A stretch of 64,000 nucleotides of DNA from Microlunatus kandeliicorticis (GCF_014137855.1 NZ_JACGWT010000003.1:186001-250000), one strand, 5' to 3'. Counted from the first letter of the stretch, positions 51,282 to 61,040 are shown. Numbers and translations: made by a program. The notes: a model not told the origin generated them from the sequence alone.

Positions 51282-51812
51282 ATGACCGACTGGCGCGTTC
51301 GCGACGCCACCGCCGACGACGCGGACGCCTGCGCGGCGATCTACGCCCCGTACGTCCGCGACACCGCGATCAGCTTCGAGCTGGTGCCACCCGACGCCGA
51401 CGAGCTCGCGCGCCGGATCGCCGCCGCGCAGGTCGGGCACGCCTGGCTGGTGGCGACCGCGCCAGACGACGACCGGGTGGTCGGCTACGCCTACGGCTCC
51501 ACCTTCCGCACCCGCGAGGCCTACCGGCACTCCTGCGAGGTCAGCGTCTACCTCGAGCCCGGCCTGCGTCGCGGCGGCGCCGGTCGCGCCCTCTACCAGG
51601 CATTGCTCCCCCGGCTCGCCGCCCGCGGGCTGCGCCTCGCGCTCGCCGGGATGGCGCTGCCCAACGAGGCCAGCGTCGGGCTGCACACCGCGCTCGGGTT
51701 CGAACCCGTCGGCACCTTCCGCCGGGTCGGCTGGAAGCACGGGCGCTGGCACGACGTCGCCTGGATGCAACGCGCGCTCACCGACACCCCGGACGCGCCG
51801 CCGGCGGACTGA
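51282..51812 (+). CDS. GNAT acetyltransferase, phosphinothricin-type
   Basis: This protein of 176 residues has the Pat/YncA pattern: VRDATADDADACAAIYAPYVRDTAISFELVPPDADELARRI, AYGSTFRTREAYRHSCEVSVYLEPGLRRGGAGRALYQALLPRL and ALPNEASVGLHTALGFEPVGTFRRVGWKHGRWHDVAWMQR. Such enzymes acetylate methionine sulfone-type or phosphinothricin-like amino acids. The ATG is 2 nt after the preceding stop, which indicates an operon. It converges on gabD2 with a 26-nt gap that has no terminator I can see. Confidence 0.9.
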   Translation: MTDWRVRDATADDADACAAIYAPYVRDTAISFELVPPDADELARRIAAAQVGHAWLVATAPDDDRVVGYAYGSTFRTREAYRHSCEVSVYLEPGLRRGGAGRALYQALLPRLAARGLRLALAGMALPNEASVGLHTALGFEPVGTFRRVGWKHGRWHDVAWMQRALTDTPDAPPAD

Positions 51813-51838
51813 ATCGCCCGGGGACTGAGCCGCCCGCC

Positions 51839-53404
51839 TCAGCGCACGTGCAGCCGGCGGGTCAGCAGCAACGCCCGGCTGACCAGGTCGACGTAGCGCC
51901 GCTCCCCCAGCGCGGGCGGCGCGTCGAACCCGACCAGGTGCTGGCTGGCCACGGTCTGCGGCTCAGTGAACCGCAGCAGCCCGGACGGTCCGTGCCGGCG
52001 TCCCAGCCCGGACGCCTTCCGACCGCCCATCGGAGCGCCCTGCGAGCCGTACGCGGCTGCGTAGCCCTCGTTGATGCTCACCGTCCCGGCCTCGATCCGC
52101 GCCGCCACGGCGCGGGCCCGGGACACGTCGCGGCCGAACACCGCGGCGTTGAGGCCGTAGACCGTGTCGTTGGCCGCCGCGATCCCGGCCTCGACGTCGG
52201 GTACCGGCCGGACCGTCACCACCGGACCGAAGGTCTCCTCGCGCTCGACCGTCGAGTCGGCCGGGACGTCGGCCAGCACCGTCGGTGCGTAGAACCACGG
52301 CCCGGCGTCCGGGCGGGGCTCACCGCCGGCCAGAACCGTGGCGCCCTCGGCCCGGGCCCGGTCGACCAGCGCGGTGATCCGGTCGAGCTGGCGGGCCGAG
52401 GCCAGCGAGCCGACGTCGGCACCGAATCCGAGCGGCGCCCCGAGCCGGAGCCCGCGCACCCGCTCGACGAACCGGCTGACGAACGCGGTGTAGACCGGCT
52501 CCTCGACCAGGATCCGCTCGATCCCCACGCAGAGCTGGCCGGCGCTGCCGAAGCAGGCGCGGACCGCCGCGGTCGCGGCCAGCTCGAGATCGGCGTCGGA
52601 CAGCACCAGCATCGGGTTCTTCCCGCCGAGCTCGAGCGAGCAGCCGATCAACCGCTCGCCGCACCGGGCTGCGATCCGTCGACCGGCCTCGGTCGACCCG
52701 GTGAAGGCGACGTAGTCGGCATGGTCGATCAGCGGGTCGCCGATCTCGTCGGGGTCGCCGACCACCACCTGCCACACCTCGGCCGGCAGCCCGGCCTCGA
52801 TCATCAACGACCGGATCCACAACGCGGAGAACGGTGTGGTGCTGTCGGCCTTGTGCACCACCGCGTTCCCGGCCATCAGGGCCGGCAGCACGTCCATGCT
52901 CAGGGCCAGCGGGTAGTTCCACGGCGAGATCAGTCCGATCACGCCCCGGGGGTGGTGCAGCTCGACGGCCTGGGTGAGCAGCGGGAAGGTGCCCTGTCGC
53001 CGTTCCGGCCGGAGCAGCCGTGCGGTGTGCCGGGCGTAGTACTGGCTCGACAGCACCGCCTCGACCAGCTCCTCGAACGCGTGCGCGCGGGTCTTCCCGG
53101 TCTCGCGCTGGAGCAGGTCGAGTCCCACGTCCCGGCGGTGCAGCATCAGGTCCGCGAGCCGTCCGGCCACCGCCGCCCGTTGCCGCGGCGAGCGGGCGGC
53201 CCAGCCACGTTGCCCGGCCCGTGCGCGCGCGTAGGCGCGTTCGACGTCGTCGGCCGACGACCGCGGGACGACGCCGAGCACGTCACCGGTCGCGGGTTCG
53301 ACCACCTCGATCCGGCCGGCGCTGCCGAGCACGCCGGCGGCGAGCCGGTCGGGCGCCACCGACTCCTCCGCCCGCATCGGACCACGGGTCTGCTGAGCGG
53401 CCAT
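51839..53404 (-). CDS. gabD2: Succinate-semialdehyde dehydrogenase (GabD2 type)
   Basis: This protein of 521 residues is an aldehyde dehydrogenase whose order of motifs follows mycobacterial GabD2: EVVEPATGDVLGVV, HHPRGVIGLISPWNYPLALSMDVLPALMAGNAVVHKADSTTPF, LELGGKNPML (general base Glu), ACFGSAGQLCVGIERI (nucleophilic Cys) and EETFGPVVTV. It oxidises succinic semialdehyde to succinate, probably with NADP. ATG 53404 follows GAGGAGG at 7 nt; the frame is open to 53452. No gabT is nearby. Broader aldehyde specificity cannot be excluded. Confidence 0.85.
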   Translation of the reverse strand: MAAQQTRGPMRAEESVAPDRLAAGVLGSAGRIEVVEPATGDVLGVVPRSSADDVERAYARARAGQRGWAARSPRQRAAVAGRLADLMLHRRDVGLDLLQRETGKTRAHAFEELVEAVLSSQYYARHTARLLRPERRQGTFPLLTQAVELHHPRGVIGLISPWNYPLALSMDVLPALMAGNAVVHKADSTTPFSALWIRSLMIEAGLPAEVWQVVVGDPDEIGDPLIDHADYVAFTGSTEAGRRIAARCGERLIGCSLELGGKNPMLVLSDADLELAATAAVRACFGSAGQLCVGIERILVEEPVYTAFVSRFVERVRGLRLGAPLGFGADVGSLASARQLDRITALVDRARAEGATVLAGGEPRPDAGPWFYAPTVLADVPADSTVEREETFGPVVTVRPVPDVEAGIAAANDTVYGLNAAVFGRDVSRARAVAARIEAGTVSINEGYAAAYGSQGAPMGGRKASGLGRRHGPSGLLRFTEPQTVASQHLVGFDAPPALGERRYVDLVSRALLLTRRLHVR

Positions 53405-53518
53405 CGGCACGCCTCCTCGTCCGGGCGGGTCGACCGCGACCCGCGTGATCAAGCTTCCTCCGTCTCGGCCCGGAAGCCCAACAGGAGTTCGTCACCGCGC
53501 GCGGTCTAGGTTGGCCGG

Positions 53519-54769
53519 GTGCAGGAGACGGACCAGGTGCCGGACCGGGTCGCCATGATCAGCATGCACACCTCGCCGCTGGACACCCCCGGCGTCGGTG
53601 ATGCGGGCGGTCTCAACGTCTACGTCGCCGAGCTGGCCCGCCGGCTGGGCGCACGCGGCATCGCCGTGGACATCCTCACCCGACGGCGCGACCCCGACAC
53701 CCCGGAGGTCACCGAGCCGACCGAGGGTGTCCGGGTGCTCCAGGTGCCGGCCGGACCGGTCGGCCCGGTCACCAAGGAGGAGCTGCCGGAGCTGGTGGAC
53801 GAGTTCACCGCGCACGCCGCCCCGCTGGTCGCCGGGACCGATCTGGTACACAGCCACTACTGGCTCTCCGGGCTGGCCGGGCTGACGCTCGCGCGTGGCG
53901 CCGACGTCCCGCTGGTGCACACGATGCACACGATGGCGCGGGTCAAGAACGCCCACCGCGGGGCCGACCACCTGGTCGAGCCCGACCTGCGCGAACGCGG
54001 CGAGGCGGAGATCGTCCGGGCCGCCGACGTCCTCACCGCGAACACCCGGTGGGAGGCCGACGAGCTCCGCACCCACTACGCCGCCGCCGACCAGCAGATC
54101 GCCGTGCTGCCACCCGGCGTCGACCTGGTCACCTTCCACCCCTGCCAGCAGGAGGCGTCCCGGCTGCGACACAGCGTCGACCCGAGCGCGCAGATCGTGC
54201 TCTTCGTCGGACGACTCCAGCCGCTCAAGGCGCCGGACGTGCTGATCGAGGCCGCAGCCGAGTTGATCAAGCGCCGACCGGAGCGTCGTGATCACCTGCG
54301 GTTGATCATCATCGGTTCGCCCAGCGGTCCCGACTCCGACTTCTCCGAGACGCTGTCGGAGGCGATCCGCGGCCACGACCTCGCCGACGTGATCATCATG
54401 CGGCCGCACTCGCCGCGCGAGGAGCTGTTCCGCTGGTACTGCGTGGCCGACGTGGTCGGGGTGCCGTCCTACAACGAGTCCTTCGGCCTGGTCGCGCTCG
54501 AGGCCCAGGCCTGCGGACGTCCGGTGGTCGCCACCGACGTCGGTGGGCTCCGCAGCGCAGTCGAGGACGGTCGTACCGGGCTGCTGGTCGACGGGCACGA
54601 CCCGGCGCGCTGGGCCGACGCCCTGGCGGCGGTGCTCGACGACACGGGACGCGCGGTCGAGTTCGGCCGCCGCGCCGCCCGGCACGCCGCCCGGTTCAGC
54701 TGGGACAACTCGGCCGCCGCCGCGCTCGACGCCTACGCGCAGGCCGTCACCCGGCACGCCGGGCGGTGA
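53519..54769 (+). CDS. mshA: D-inositol-3-phosphate glycosyltransferase (mycothiol)
   Basis: MshA, 416 residues, makes the first committed intermediate of mycothiol from UDP-GlcNAc and inositol 3-phosphate. The GT-B hallmarks are HTSPLDTPGVGDAGGLNVYVAEL, HSHYWLSGLAGL, HTMHTMARVKN, FVGRLQPLKAPDVL and NESFGLVALEAQACGRPVVATDVGGL. These match MshA closely. TAGGTT (53507-53512) ends 6 nt before the GTG. The other msh genes are not in the window. DinB and MDMPI-type genes here may use mycothiol. Confidence 0.93.
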   Translation: MQETDQVPDRVAMISMHTSPLDTPGVGDAGGLNVYVAELARRLGARGIAVDILTRRRDPDTPEVTEPTEGVRVLQVPAGPVGPVTKEELPELVDEFTAHAAPLVAGTDLVHSHYWLSGLAGLTLARGADVPLVHTMHTMARVKNAHRGADHLVEPDLRERGEAEIVRAADVLTANTRWEADELRTHYAAADQQIAVLPPGVDLVTFHPCQQEASRLRHSVDPSAQIVLFVGRLQPLKAPDVLIEAAAELIKRRPERRDHLRLIIIGSPSGPDSDFSETLSEAIRGHDLADVIIMRPHSPREELFRWYCVADVVGVPSYNESFGLVALEAQACGRPVVATDVGGLRSAVEDGRTGLLVDGHDPARWADALAAVLDDTGRAVEFGRRAARHAARFSWDNSAAAALDAYAQAVTRHAGR

Positions 54770-55027
54770 TCGTCGCGGCCAATCGGATGCCGCCCGATCG
54801 GACGCGGCCCGATCGGACGCGGCCCGTCCGGCGACTCCGGCCGATCGGACCTCGCACCGCTCCTGACGACGTCGCACCGGGTATAGGCGGTGCGACGTGG
54901 GTGGGAGCGGTGCGACGTGCGCGACGGCGGGTCGCCGGGCTAGGGCGTTCGGTGGAGTAGGTCGGTGGGGTCGGCCGGGCGGGTCGGTCGGGTCGGTCGG
55001 TGGGATGTGTCGGTCGGTCCCGGATCG
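54770..55027. repeat. 258-nt gap with direct repeats and a palindrome
   Basis: GCCCGATCGGACGCG occurs twice in tandem (54792-54821), with related GATCGGA parts on both sides. At 54869-54898 lies ACGTCGCACCG-N8-CGGTGCGACGT, a perfect 11-bp inverted repeat with spacer GGTATAGG. Its arm core CGTCGCACC recurs near 60.7-61 kb. GGTCGGTCGGG-type low-complexity sequence fills 54961-55020. It lies between the convergent mshA and LLM genes. No gene is seen. Confidence 0.7.
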
Positions 55028-56038
55028 TCAGCGGTAGGACTCGGCGATCAGCTCGTAGCTGCGGATCCGCTCGGCCGGGTCGTGGATCTGGGTGGTGATG
55101 ATCAGCTCGTCGGCGTCGGCCTCCTTGCGCCGACGTTCGAGGTCGTCGACCACCTCGTCGGCGGTGCCGACGCTGGTGAACACCCGCCGCGACTCCACCT
55201 GAGCGAGCTCGGCCAGACTCCAGTCGTAGGCGGCGGCCTCCTCGGGCGTGGGCAGCGGACCGGGACGTCCCTGCCGCAGCCGGAGCATCGACAGGTCGGC
55301 GGCACGGGCCAGCTGCTCGGCGCGCTCGGTCGTCTCGGCGGCGATCGCCGCGACGCCGAGGATCACTCGCGGCTCGCTCAGCCGCGCGGACGGGGTGAAG
55401 CGTTCGCGGTAGCCGCGGACCGCTTCGGCCGGGTCTGCGGTGCCGAAGTGCCCGGCGAAGGCGAAGCCGGTGCCGAACGCGCCGGCCGCCTGCCCGCCGT
55501 AGAGGCTCGAGCCGAGGATCCAGACCGGCGGGAGGTCGACGTCGGTGGGGATGGCGGTGATCCGCGCGAAGGGGTGGTCGGCGGGGAAGCCGTCGACGTA
55601 GGCCATCAGCTCGGCGAACTGCTGCGGGAAGTCGTCGGCGGTGAGCGCCTCGCGGCTCCGACGCAGCGCCGGCGCGGTCAGCTGGTCGGTGCCCGGGGCG
55701 CGGCCGAGCCCGAGGTCGATCCGACCGGGGTGCAGCGCCTCGAGCACCCGGAAGGTCTCGGCCACCTGGAGCGGCGCGTGGTTGGGCAGCATGATGCCGC
55801 CCGAACCGACCCGGATGGTCGAGGTGTGCGCGGCCACCGTGGCGATCATCACCGCGGGCGCCGAGCTGGCCACGCTCGGGATGTTGTGGTGCTCGGCCAA
55901 CCAGTAGCGCTGATAGCCGAACCGCTCGGCCGCCCGGGCCAGCTCGACGGTCTCCCGGAGCGCGGCCGAGGCCGGTTGGCCGGCCCCGATCGGCGAGAGG
56001 TCGAGCACGGACAGCGGGACGCGGGTCTGGGGTGTCAC
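55028..56038 (-). CDS. LLM-class flavin-dependent oxidoreductase
   Basis: This protein of 336 residues has the bacterial luciferase-like barrel: [86 protein letters not shown] is characteristic of the YhbW/MsnO8 group. It would use FMN or F420; without more data the substrate is open. The start is an ATG 17 nt before the repeat zone. The C-terminal end has [32 protein letters not shown], the typical last part. Confidence 0.9.
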   Translation of the reverse strand: MTPQTRVPLSVLDLSPIGAGQPASAALRETVELARAAERFGYQRYWLAEHHNIPSVASSAPAVMIATVAAHTSTIRVGSGGIMLPNHAPLQVAETFRVLEALHPGRIDLGLGRAPGTDQLTAPALRRSREALTADDFPQQFAELMAYVDGFPADHPFARITAIPTDVDLPPVWILGSSLYGGQAAGAFGTGFAFAGHFGTADPAEAVRGYRERFTPSARLSEPRVILGVAAIAAETTERAEQLARAADLSMLRLRQGRPGPLPTPEEAAAYDWSLAELAQVESRRVFTSVGTADEVVDDLERRRKEADADELIITTQIHDPAERIRSYELIAESYR

Positions 56039-56075
56039 CTCCGGGTCAACCCGATCCCGGGCGCGGGCATTCCGC

Positions 56076-56181
56076 GCCCTTCGACAGGCTCAGGGGACGT
56101 GGTGCGGCTCAGGGCACGTCTCCGCTCGCTGAGCCTGTCGAAGCGCCGCTCGCTGCTCCCGCCCTTCGACGAGCTCAGGGC
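56076..56181. repeat. Three dispersed palindromes between glnE and the LLM gene
   Basis: Copies start at 56076 (GCCCT...AGGGG, one mismatch), 56127 (TCGCT...AGCGC, reverse orientation, one mismatch) and 56161 (GCCCT...AGGGC). The first two contain exact reverse complements, CTTCGACAGGCTCAG (56079-56093) and CTGAGCCTGTCGAAG (56129-56143), so they can form one 15-bp stem. The glnE stop follows at 56197. This is the only locus of the family not between convergent genes. Confidence 0.85.
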
Positions 56182-56196
56182 ACGTGGTGGGAAAGC

Positions 56197-59193
56197 TCAC
56201 TCGCCCCAGAAGAGCCGGTCGACGACCTGGCTGGCCCGACGGGTGACCCGGCGGTAGTCGTTGACCAGGTGCGAGGAGCCGGACGGTCCGTAGTCGAGCA
56301 GTCGGGCCAGGCCCTCGAGGTCGCGGGCGTCGGCGGGCAGCGAGTCCGACCCCCGACCGCGGAGAAGCATGATCAGGTTGCGGATCCGGCTGGCCAGCAG
56401 CCAGGCCTCGCGCAGGCAGACCGCGTCCTCACCGGTGATCAACGAGGCCGACCGGAGCGCGTCGATCGCGTCGAGCGTCCCGGTGGTCCGCAGCTCCGGG
56501 TGCGCGTGGGCGTGCTGCAGCTGGAGCAGCTGGACGGTCCACTCGACGTCCACCAACCCGCCCGGGCCGAGCTTGACGTGCTTGCTCGGGTCGGCGCCGC
56601 GCGGCATCCGCTCGGCGTCCATCCGGGCCTTGAGCCGACGGATCTCCACCAGCTGGCCGGTGCTCAGACCGCCCTCGGGCCAGCGCTTGGCCTCGATCGT
56701 CTCCATCAGCGAGGCGCCCAGCCCGAGGTCGCCGGCCTGGGCGTCGGCGCGGATCAGCGCCTGCAGCTCCCAGGTGGACGACCAGCGCGCGTAGTAGTTG
56801 CGGTAGGCGCCGAGCGAGCGGACCAGCGCACCGCCCTTGCCCTCGGGCCGCAGATTGGCGTCGACCGCCAGCGCCGGGTCCGCGCCCGGGCGCGACAGCA
56901 GCTCGCGCATCCGGTTGATGACGCCGGTGCCGATCCGGGTGGCGTCCCAGCCGTGGGGCAGCGGGCCGTCGTGCGCGGGCGGCTGGTCGGCCATCACGAA
57001 CATCGCGTCGGCGTCGGAGGCGTAGCTCAGCTCCCGACCGCCCCACCGGCCCATGGCGATCACCGCCAGCTCGGGCGCCGGCTGCGTCTTCGCGCCGGCG
57101 CGGGCGATGACCAGCGCGGCATCGATGGTCACCGAGGCCAGCCGCGACAGCGCCCGACCGACCGTGGGGACGTCGCTCAGCCCGACCAGGTCGCTGGCCG
57201 CGATCCGGAACAGCTCGCGGCGCCGGATCGCCCGGACCGCCTCGATCGCGCCCTCCGGCGTGCTCTGCCGCCGCGCCGCGGCCGCCATCTCGGCGCGCAG
57301 GTCGCCGACCCGGTCGAGGTCGAGCTCGCCGTCGTCCACCAGCATCTGGACGCTCTGTGGCGCCCGGGTCAGCAGCGCGACCGCGTACCGGCTGGAGGCC
57401 AGGATCCGGGCCAGCCGCTCGGCCATGGCTCCCTCGTCGCGGAGCGCGCGCAGGTACCAGGGCGTCGTCCCCAGCGCCTCGGAGACGCGGCGGAAGCTCA
57501 GCAGCCCGTGGTCGGGGTTGGCGCCCTCGGCGAACCAGCCGAGCATCACCGGCAGCAGCTGGCGCTGGATCTCCGCCTGCCGCGACACCCCGGTCGACAA
57601 CGCCTCGATGTGCCGGAGCGCGCCGTCGGGGTCGTCGTAGCCGAGCGCGCGGAGCCGGTCCTTGGCGCTCTCGGCGGTCAGCCGCAGCTCCTCGGTGGGG
57701 ATCCGCGCGACGGCGTCGAGCAGCGGGGAGTAGAACAGCCGCTGGTGCAGCCGGCGGACCCGTTGCGAGCACGAGCGCCAGGTGTTGGTCAGCCCGACCA
57801 CCGGGTCGGGATACCCGAGCGACCGGCCGAGCCGGCGCAGCTCGTCCTCGGCGGTGGGCAGCACGTGGGTCCGCCGCAGCCGGAACAGCTGGATCCGGTG
57901 CTCGAGGCTGCGCAGGAACCGGTAGGCCAGCCCGAAGCCCTTGCCGTCCTCGCGGCCGACGTAGCCGGAGTCGACCAGGGCCCGCAGTCCGCCGAGGGTG
58001 CTGGCCACCCGCAGCCGTTCGTCGGCGCGGCCGTGGACCAGCTGGAGCAGCTGGACGGAGAACTCGACGTCGCGGAGGCCACCGTCGCCGAGCTTGATCT
58101 CGCGACCGGCGTCCCGGGCGGGGATGTGCGCGACCACCCGTCGGCGCATGGCCTGGGCGTCGGCGATGAAGTGCGGGGTCTCGGCGACCTGCCAGACCAG
58201 CGGGTCGACGACGTCGACGAACGCCCGGCCGAGCGCCAGGTCGCCGGCCGCCGGTCGGGCCTTGAGCATGGCCTGGAACTCCCAGGTCTTGGCCCACTGC
58301 TGGTAGTACGTCTGGTGGCTGGCCAGGGTGCGGACCAATGGTCCCGCCTTGCCCTCGGGCCGCAACCCGGCGTCGACCTCCCAGATCGTCCCGGCCGCGG
58401 TGTGCGCGGAGCAGATCCGGCTCAGCTCGGCCGCCAGCCGGGTGGCCACCGTCATCGCCCGGTCGGTGCCGACCAGCGGCTCGCCGTCCGGCCCGAGCGC
58501 GGGCTCCGCCACGAAGAGCACGTCGACGTCGCTGACGTAGTTCAGCTCCTGCGCACCGCACTTGCCGAGTCCGATCACCGCCAGCCGGCACTCCGCAGCC
58601 TGCTCGAGCCCGACCTTGCGGCGGGCCAGCGCGAGCGCGGTCTCCAGGGTGGCGTCGGCCAGGTCGGACAGCTCCGCGGCGACGCTCTCGAGCACCTCGA
58701 TCGGCTCGGGGTCGCAGACGTCGCGGGCGGCCACCCGGAGCAGCGCGGCCCGGTAGGCCAGCCGGAGCGCGTCGGCCCCCTGCGGGTCGTCGGCGGCGAC
58801 CGGGTCGGGCCGGTCCGGGTCGGCACCCACGGCGGTGAGCAGCTCGGCGCGCAGGGCCGCCGCCGGACGTCGCTCGGCCCGGACGGCCAGCTGGTCGAGG
58901 TGGTCGGGGTGTGCGACCAGGTGGTGCTGCAGCGCGGCACTCGCGCCGGCGACCATGATCAGCTGCTCGGCCAGCACCGGGTTGCTCCGCAGCACGTCGA
59001 GCAGGTCGGGACGGACGTCGCGCAACCGGTCGAGCCCGGCCAGCGCCAGGTCGGGGTCGGCCGACCGGGCCAGCGCGTCGAGCAGCGGTTCGACGTCGGT
59101 GTCCCAGCCGCGCAGAACGCGTTCGGCCGCGCTCGCGTCGGTGAACCCGCGCCGGGCCAGGGCACCGGTCGAGAGCTGATCACCGCGGGTCAC
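56197..59193 (-). CDS. glnE: Glutamine synthetase adenylyltransferase/deadenylase
   Basis: GlnE, 998 residues, controls GlnA1 by adenylylation and deadenylylation. It has two nucleotidyltransferase sites: IGLGKCGAQELNYVSDVDVLFV near residue 210 and IAMGRWGGRELSYASDADAMFV near residue 712, each followed by a helical regulatory part. GWDTDVEPLLDALARSADPDLALAGL forms the N-terminus. On the minus strand TAACAT (59206-59201) ends 7 nt before the GTG. It is placed between glnA1 and glnA2 as in mycobacteria, with extra genes inserted on both sides. Confidence 0.97.
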   Translation of the reverse strand: MTRGDQLSTGALARRGFTDASAAERVLRGWDTDVEPLLDALARSADPDLALAGLDRLRDVRPDLLDVLRSNPVLAEQLIMVAGASAALQHHLVAHPDHLDQLAVRAERRPAAALRAELLTAVGADPDRPDPVAADDPQGADALRLAYRAALLRVAARDVCDPEPIEVLESVAAELSDLADATLETALALARRKVGLEQAAECRLAVIGLGKCGAQELNYVSDVDVLFVAEPALGPDGEPLVGTDRAMTVATRLAAELSRICSAHTAAGTIWEVDAGLRPEGKAGPLVRTLASHQTYYQQWAKTWEFQAMLKARPAAGDLALGRAFVDVVDPLVWQVAETPHFIADAQAMRRRVVAHIPARDAGREIKLGDGGLRDVEFSVQLLQLVHGRADERLRVASTLGGLRALVDSGYVGREDGKGFGLAYRFLRSLEHRIQLFRLRRTHVLPTAEDELRRLGRSLGYPDPVVGLTNTWRSCSQRVRRLHQRLFYSPLLDAVARIPTEELRLTAESAKDRLRALGYDDPDGALRHIEALSTGVSRQAEIQRQLLPVMLGWFAEGANPDHGLLSFRRVSEALGTTPWYLRALRDEGAMAERLARILASSRYAVALLTRAPQSVQMLVDDGELDLDRVGDLRAEMAAAARRQSTPEGAIEAVRAIRRRELFRIAASDLVGLSDVPTVGRALSRLASVTIDAALVIARAGAKTQPAPELAVIAMGRWGGRELSYASDADAMFVMADQPPAHDGPLPHGWDATRIGTGVINRMRELLSRPGADPALAVDANLRPEGKGGALVRSLGAYRNYYARWSSTWELQALIRADAQAGDLGLGASLMETIEAKRWPEGGLSTGQLVEIRRLKARMDAERMPRGADPSKHVKLGPGGLVDVEWTVQLLQLQHAHAHPELRTTGTLDAIDALRSASLITGEDAVCLREAWLLASRIRNLIMLLRGRGSDSLPADARDLEGLARLLDYGPSGSSHLVNDYRRVTRRASQVVDRLFWGE

Positions 59194-59380
59194 CGGCCCG
59201 ATGTTAGTGTCGTCGGCGGTGGGACGCCCGCCCGACGTCGACCGGTGAGCCGGCCGCCGTCCGGTCCGTGGGCCGTGCTCGTGATCATGCAGACCTGGTG
59301 ATCATCCGGGCCCGTGGTCGCCGGTGCTCGTGGCCGCCCCGCAGACCGTCGTCCCGACCGTGAGGTGTCCACCGCCCCCG

Positions 59381-60676
59381 ATGTCCGTTCTCCTGGACCT
59401 CAGCCCGCTGCGCGCGAGCGCCCCGTTCCGCCGGCTCTGGCTCGGCCTCGGCATCTCCAACCTCGGCACCCAGCTGACCGTGGTGGCCGTCGGCCTCGAG
59501 GTGTACGCGATCAGCGGCTCGACCCTGGCAGTCGGCCTGCTCGGGATCTGCGCGCTGGTCCCGCTGGTCGCCCTCGGCCTCTACGGCGGCGCGCTGGTCG
59601 ACCTGTACGACCGGCGTCGGGTGGCGCTGATCTCGTCGACCGGGCTGTGGTTCGTCTCGATCGCGCTCGCCGTCCAGGCGCTGCTGCACGCGAACTCGGT
59701 GCCGTTGCTCTACGCGCTGGTGGCCGTCCAGTCCGCCGGCTTCGCGATCAACAACCCGGCCCGGTCCGCGATCATCCCGCGGCTGATCGACGCCCGGCTG
59801 CTGCCCGCGGCCAACGTGCTGCAGACGATCATGTGGAACGTCGCGCTGACCGTCGGGCCGCTGCTCGGCGCCTTCCTGGTCGCACTCGCCGACTTCTCGC
59901 TCGCGTACGGGATCGACGCGGTGCTGTTCACCTTCGCGCTCTGGGCGCTGTGGCGGTTGCCCGAGCTGCCGCCGGTCACCGCCGGGGACGAGGACGCCGA
60001 CCGGCCGCGCCGGACCCGCGGGCTCACCTCGGTGCTCGAGGGCCTGCGTTACCTGGCCACCCGACCGAACGTCCGGATGACCTTCGTGGTCGACCTGATC
60101 GCGATGATCTTCGCCATGCCGCGGGTGCTGTACCCGGCCGTCGGGGTGCTCTTCCTCGGCGGCGGGGCCACCACCACCGGCGTCCTCAACGCCGCCTTCG
60201 CGGTCGGTGCGGTGCTGGCCGGGCTGTTCTCCGGACGACTGGTGCGGATCCGCCGTCAGGCCCGGGTGATCGGCTGGGCGATCACCGCGTTCGGGCTTTC
60301 GGTGGCCGGCTTCGGCGTGGTGCTGACCGTGGTCGGCCGCGACCGCCCGCCGGGCCCGGTGCTCCCGGCGATCGTGTTCGCCTGTCTCTTCCTGGCTGCG
60401 GCCGGCGGCTCGGACGCGGTCAGCTCGGTGTTCCGGCAGACGATCCTGCAGTCGGCCACCCCCGACGACATGCGCGGCCGGCTCCAGGGCGTGTTCATCG
60501 TGGTCGTCGCGGGCGGACCCCGGCTCGGCGACCTGGTGCTCGGTTCGGAGGCCACCTGGTGGGGGGAGAACTGGGCGGCCCTGGTCGGCGGGCTCACCTG
60601 CGTCCTGCTGCTCGGGATCGTGCTGGCCACCCAGCGTCGGTTCCTCGCCTACGACGCCCGCCACCCCGAACCCTGA
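59381..60676 (+). CDS. MFS transporter (enterobactin-exporter-like)
   Basis: This protein of 431 residues has twelve predicted helices. ASAPFRRLWLGLGISNLGTQLTVVAVGLEVYAISGSTLAVGLLGICALVPLVALGLYGGALVDLYDRRRVALIS is typical of the EntS/DUF894 group of exporters, and NNPARSAIIPRLIDARLLPAANVLQTIMWNVALTVGPLLGAFL is the central signature. The ATG at 59381 matches the usual start of the family; an in-frame GTG at 59324 would add 19 residues. No siderophore gene is nearby, so the cargo is unknown. Confidence 0.88.
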   Translation: MSVLLDLSPLRASAPFRRLWLGLGISNLGTQLTVVAVGLEVYAISGSTLAVGLLGICALVPLVALGLYGGALVDLYDRRRVALISSTGLWFVSIALAVQALLHANSVPLLYALVAVQSAGFAINNPARSAIIPRLIDARLLPAANVLQTIMWNVALTVGPLLGAFLVALADFSLAYGIDAVLFTFALWALWRLPELPPVTAGDEDADRPRRTRGLTSVLEGLRYLATRPNVRMTFVVDLIAMIFAMPRVLYPAVGVLFLGGGATTTGVLNAAFAVGAVLAGLFSGRLVRIRRQARVIGWAITAFGLSVAGFGVVLTVVGRDRPPGPVLPAIVFACLFLAAAGGSDAVSSVFRQTILQSATPDDMRGRLQGVFIVVVAGGPRLGDLVLGSEATWWGENWAALVGGLTCVLLLGIVLATQRRFLAYDARHPEP

Positions 60677-61040
60677 CCCGCCACCTCGCACCCCCTGCGG
60701 CCACGTCGCACCGTCAATACCGCGTGCGAGGTGGACGTAGCCGGTGCGTGGTGGACGTAGCCGGTGCGAGGTAGAAAGATCCGGCCCGACCTCCCACCGC
60801 CGGCCCGAACTCCCACCGCCGCCCCGACCTCACCTCCCCGACCACACGTCCCTGACCCCACCGCCCCGACCTCCCCCCTTCCCCACCTCCCCGCCACGTC
60901 GCACCCCCTACGGCCACGTCGCACCATCAATACCGCGTGCGAGGTGGGCGCAGCCGGTGCGACGTCGGGCCTGGTGGAGAGGGTGGCGGGCCGGGCCCAC
61001 GGCGCCGCCCGACCCCGGCGCCCGACTAGGGTCGGACGAC
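60677..61040. repeat. 364-nt gap with duplicated palindromic repeat
   Basis: A 71-nt segment (60678-60748) is repeated at 60891-60961 with about 90 % identity. Each copy has CCAC-CTCGCAC or CCACGTCGCAC at one end and GTGCGAGGTGG at the other, with GGCCACGTCGCACC in the middle, so it can fold on itself. A 20-nt tandem (GTGCGAGGTGGACGTAGCCG) runs from 60724 to 60773. From 60780 to 60890 the plus strand is rich in C and A. I see no gene in this gap. Confidence 0.8.

Noticed and set aside
56032-59301. Open frame of over 1000 codons on the plus strand across glnE.
   Set aside because: It is the complement of glnE, whose two active sites are unmistakable. The antisense peptide is low-complexity.
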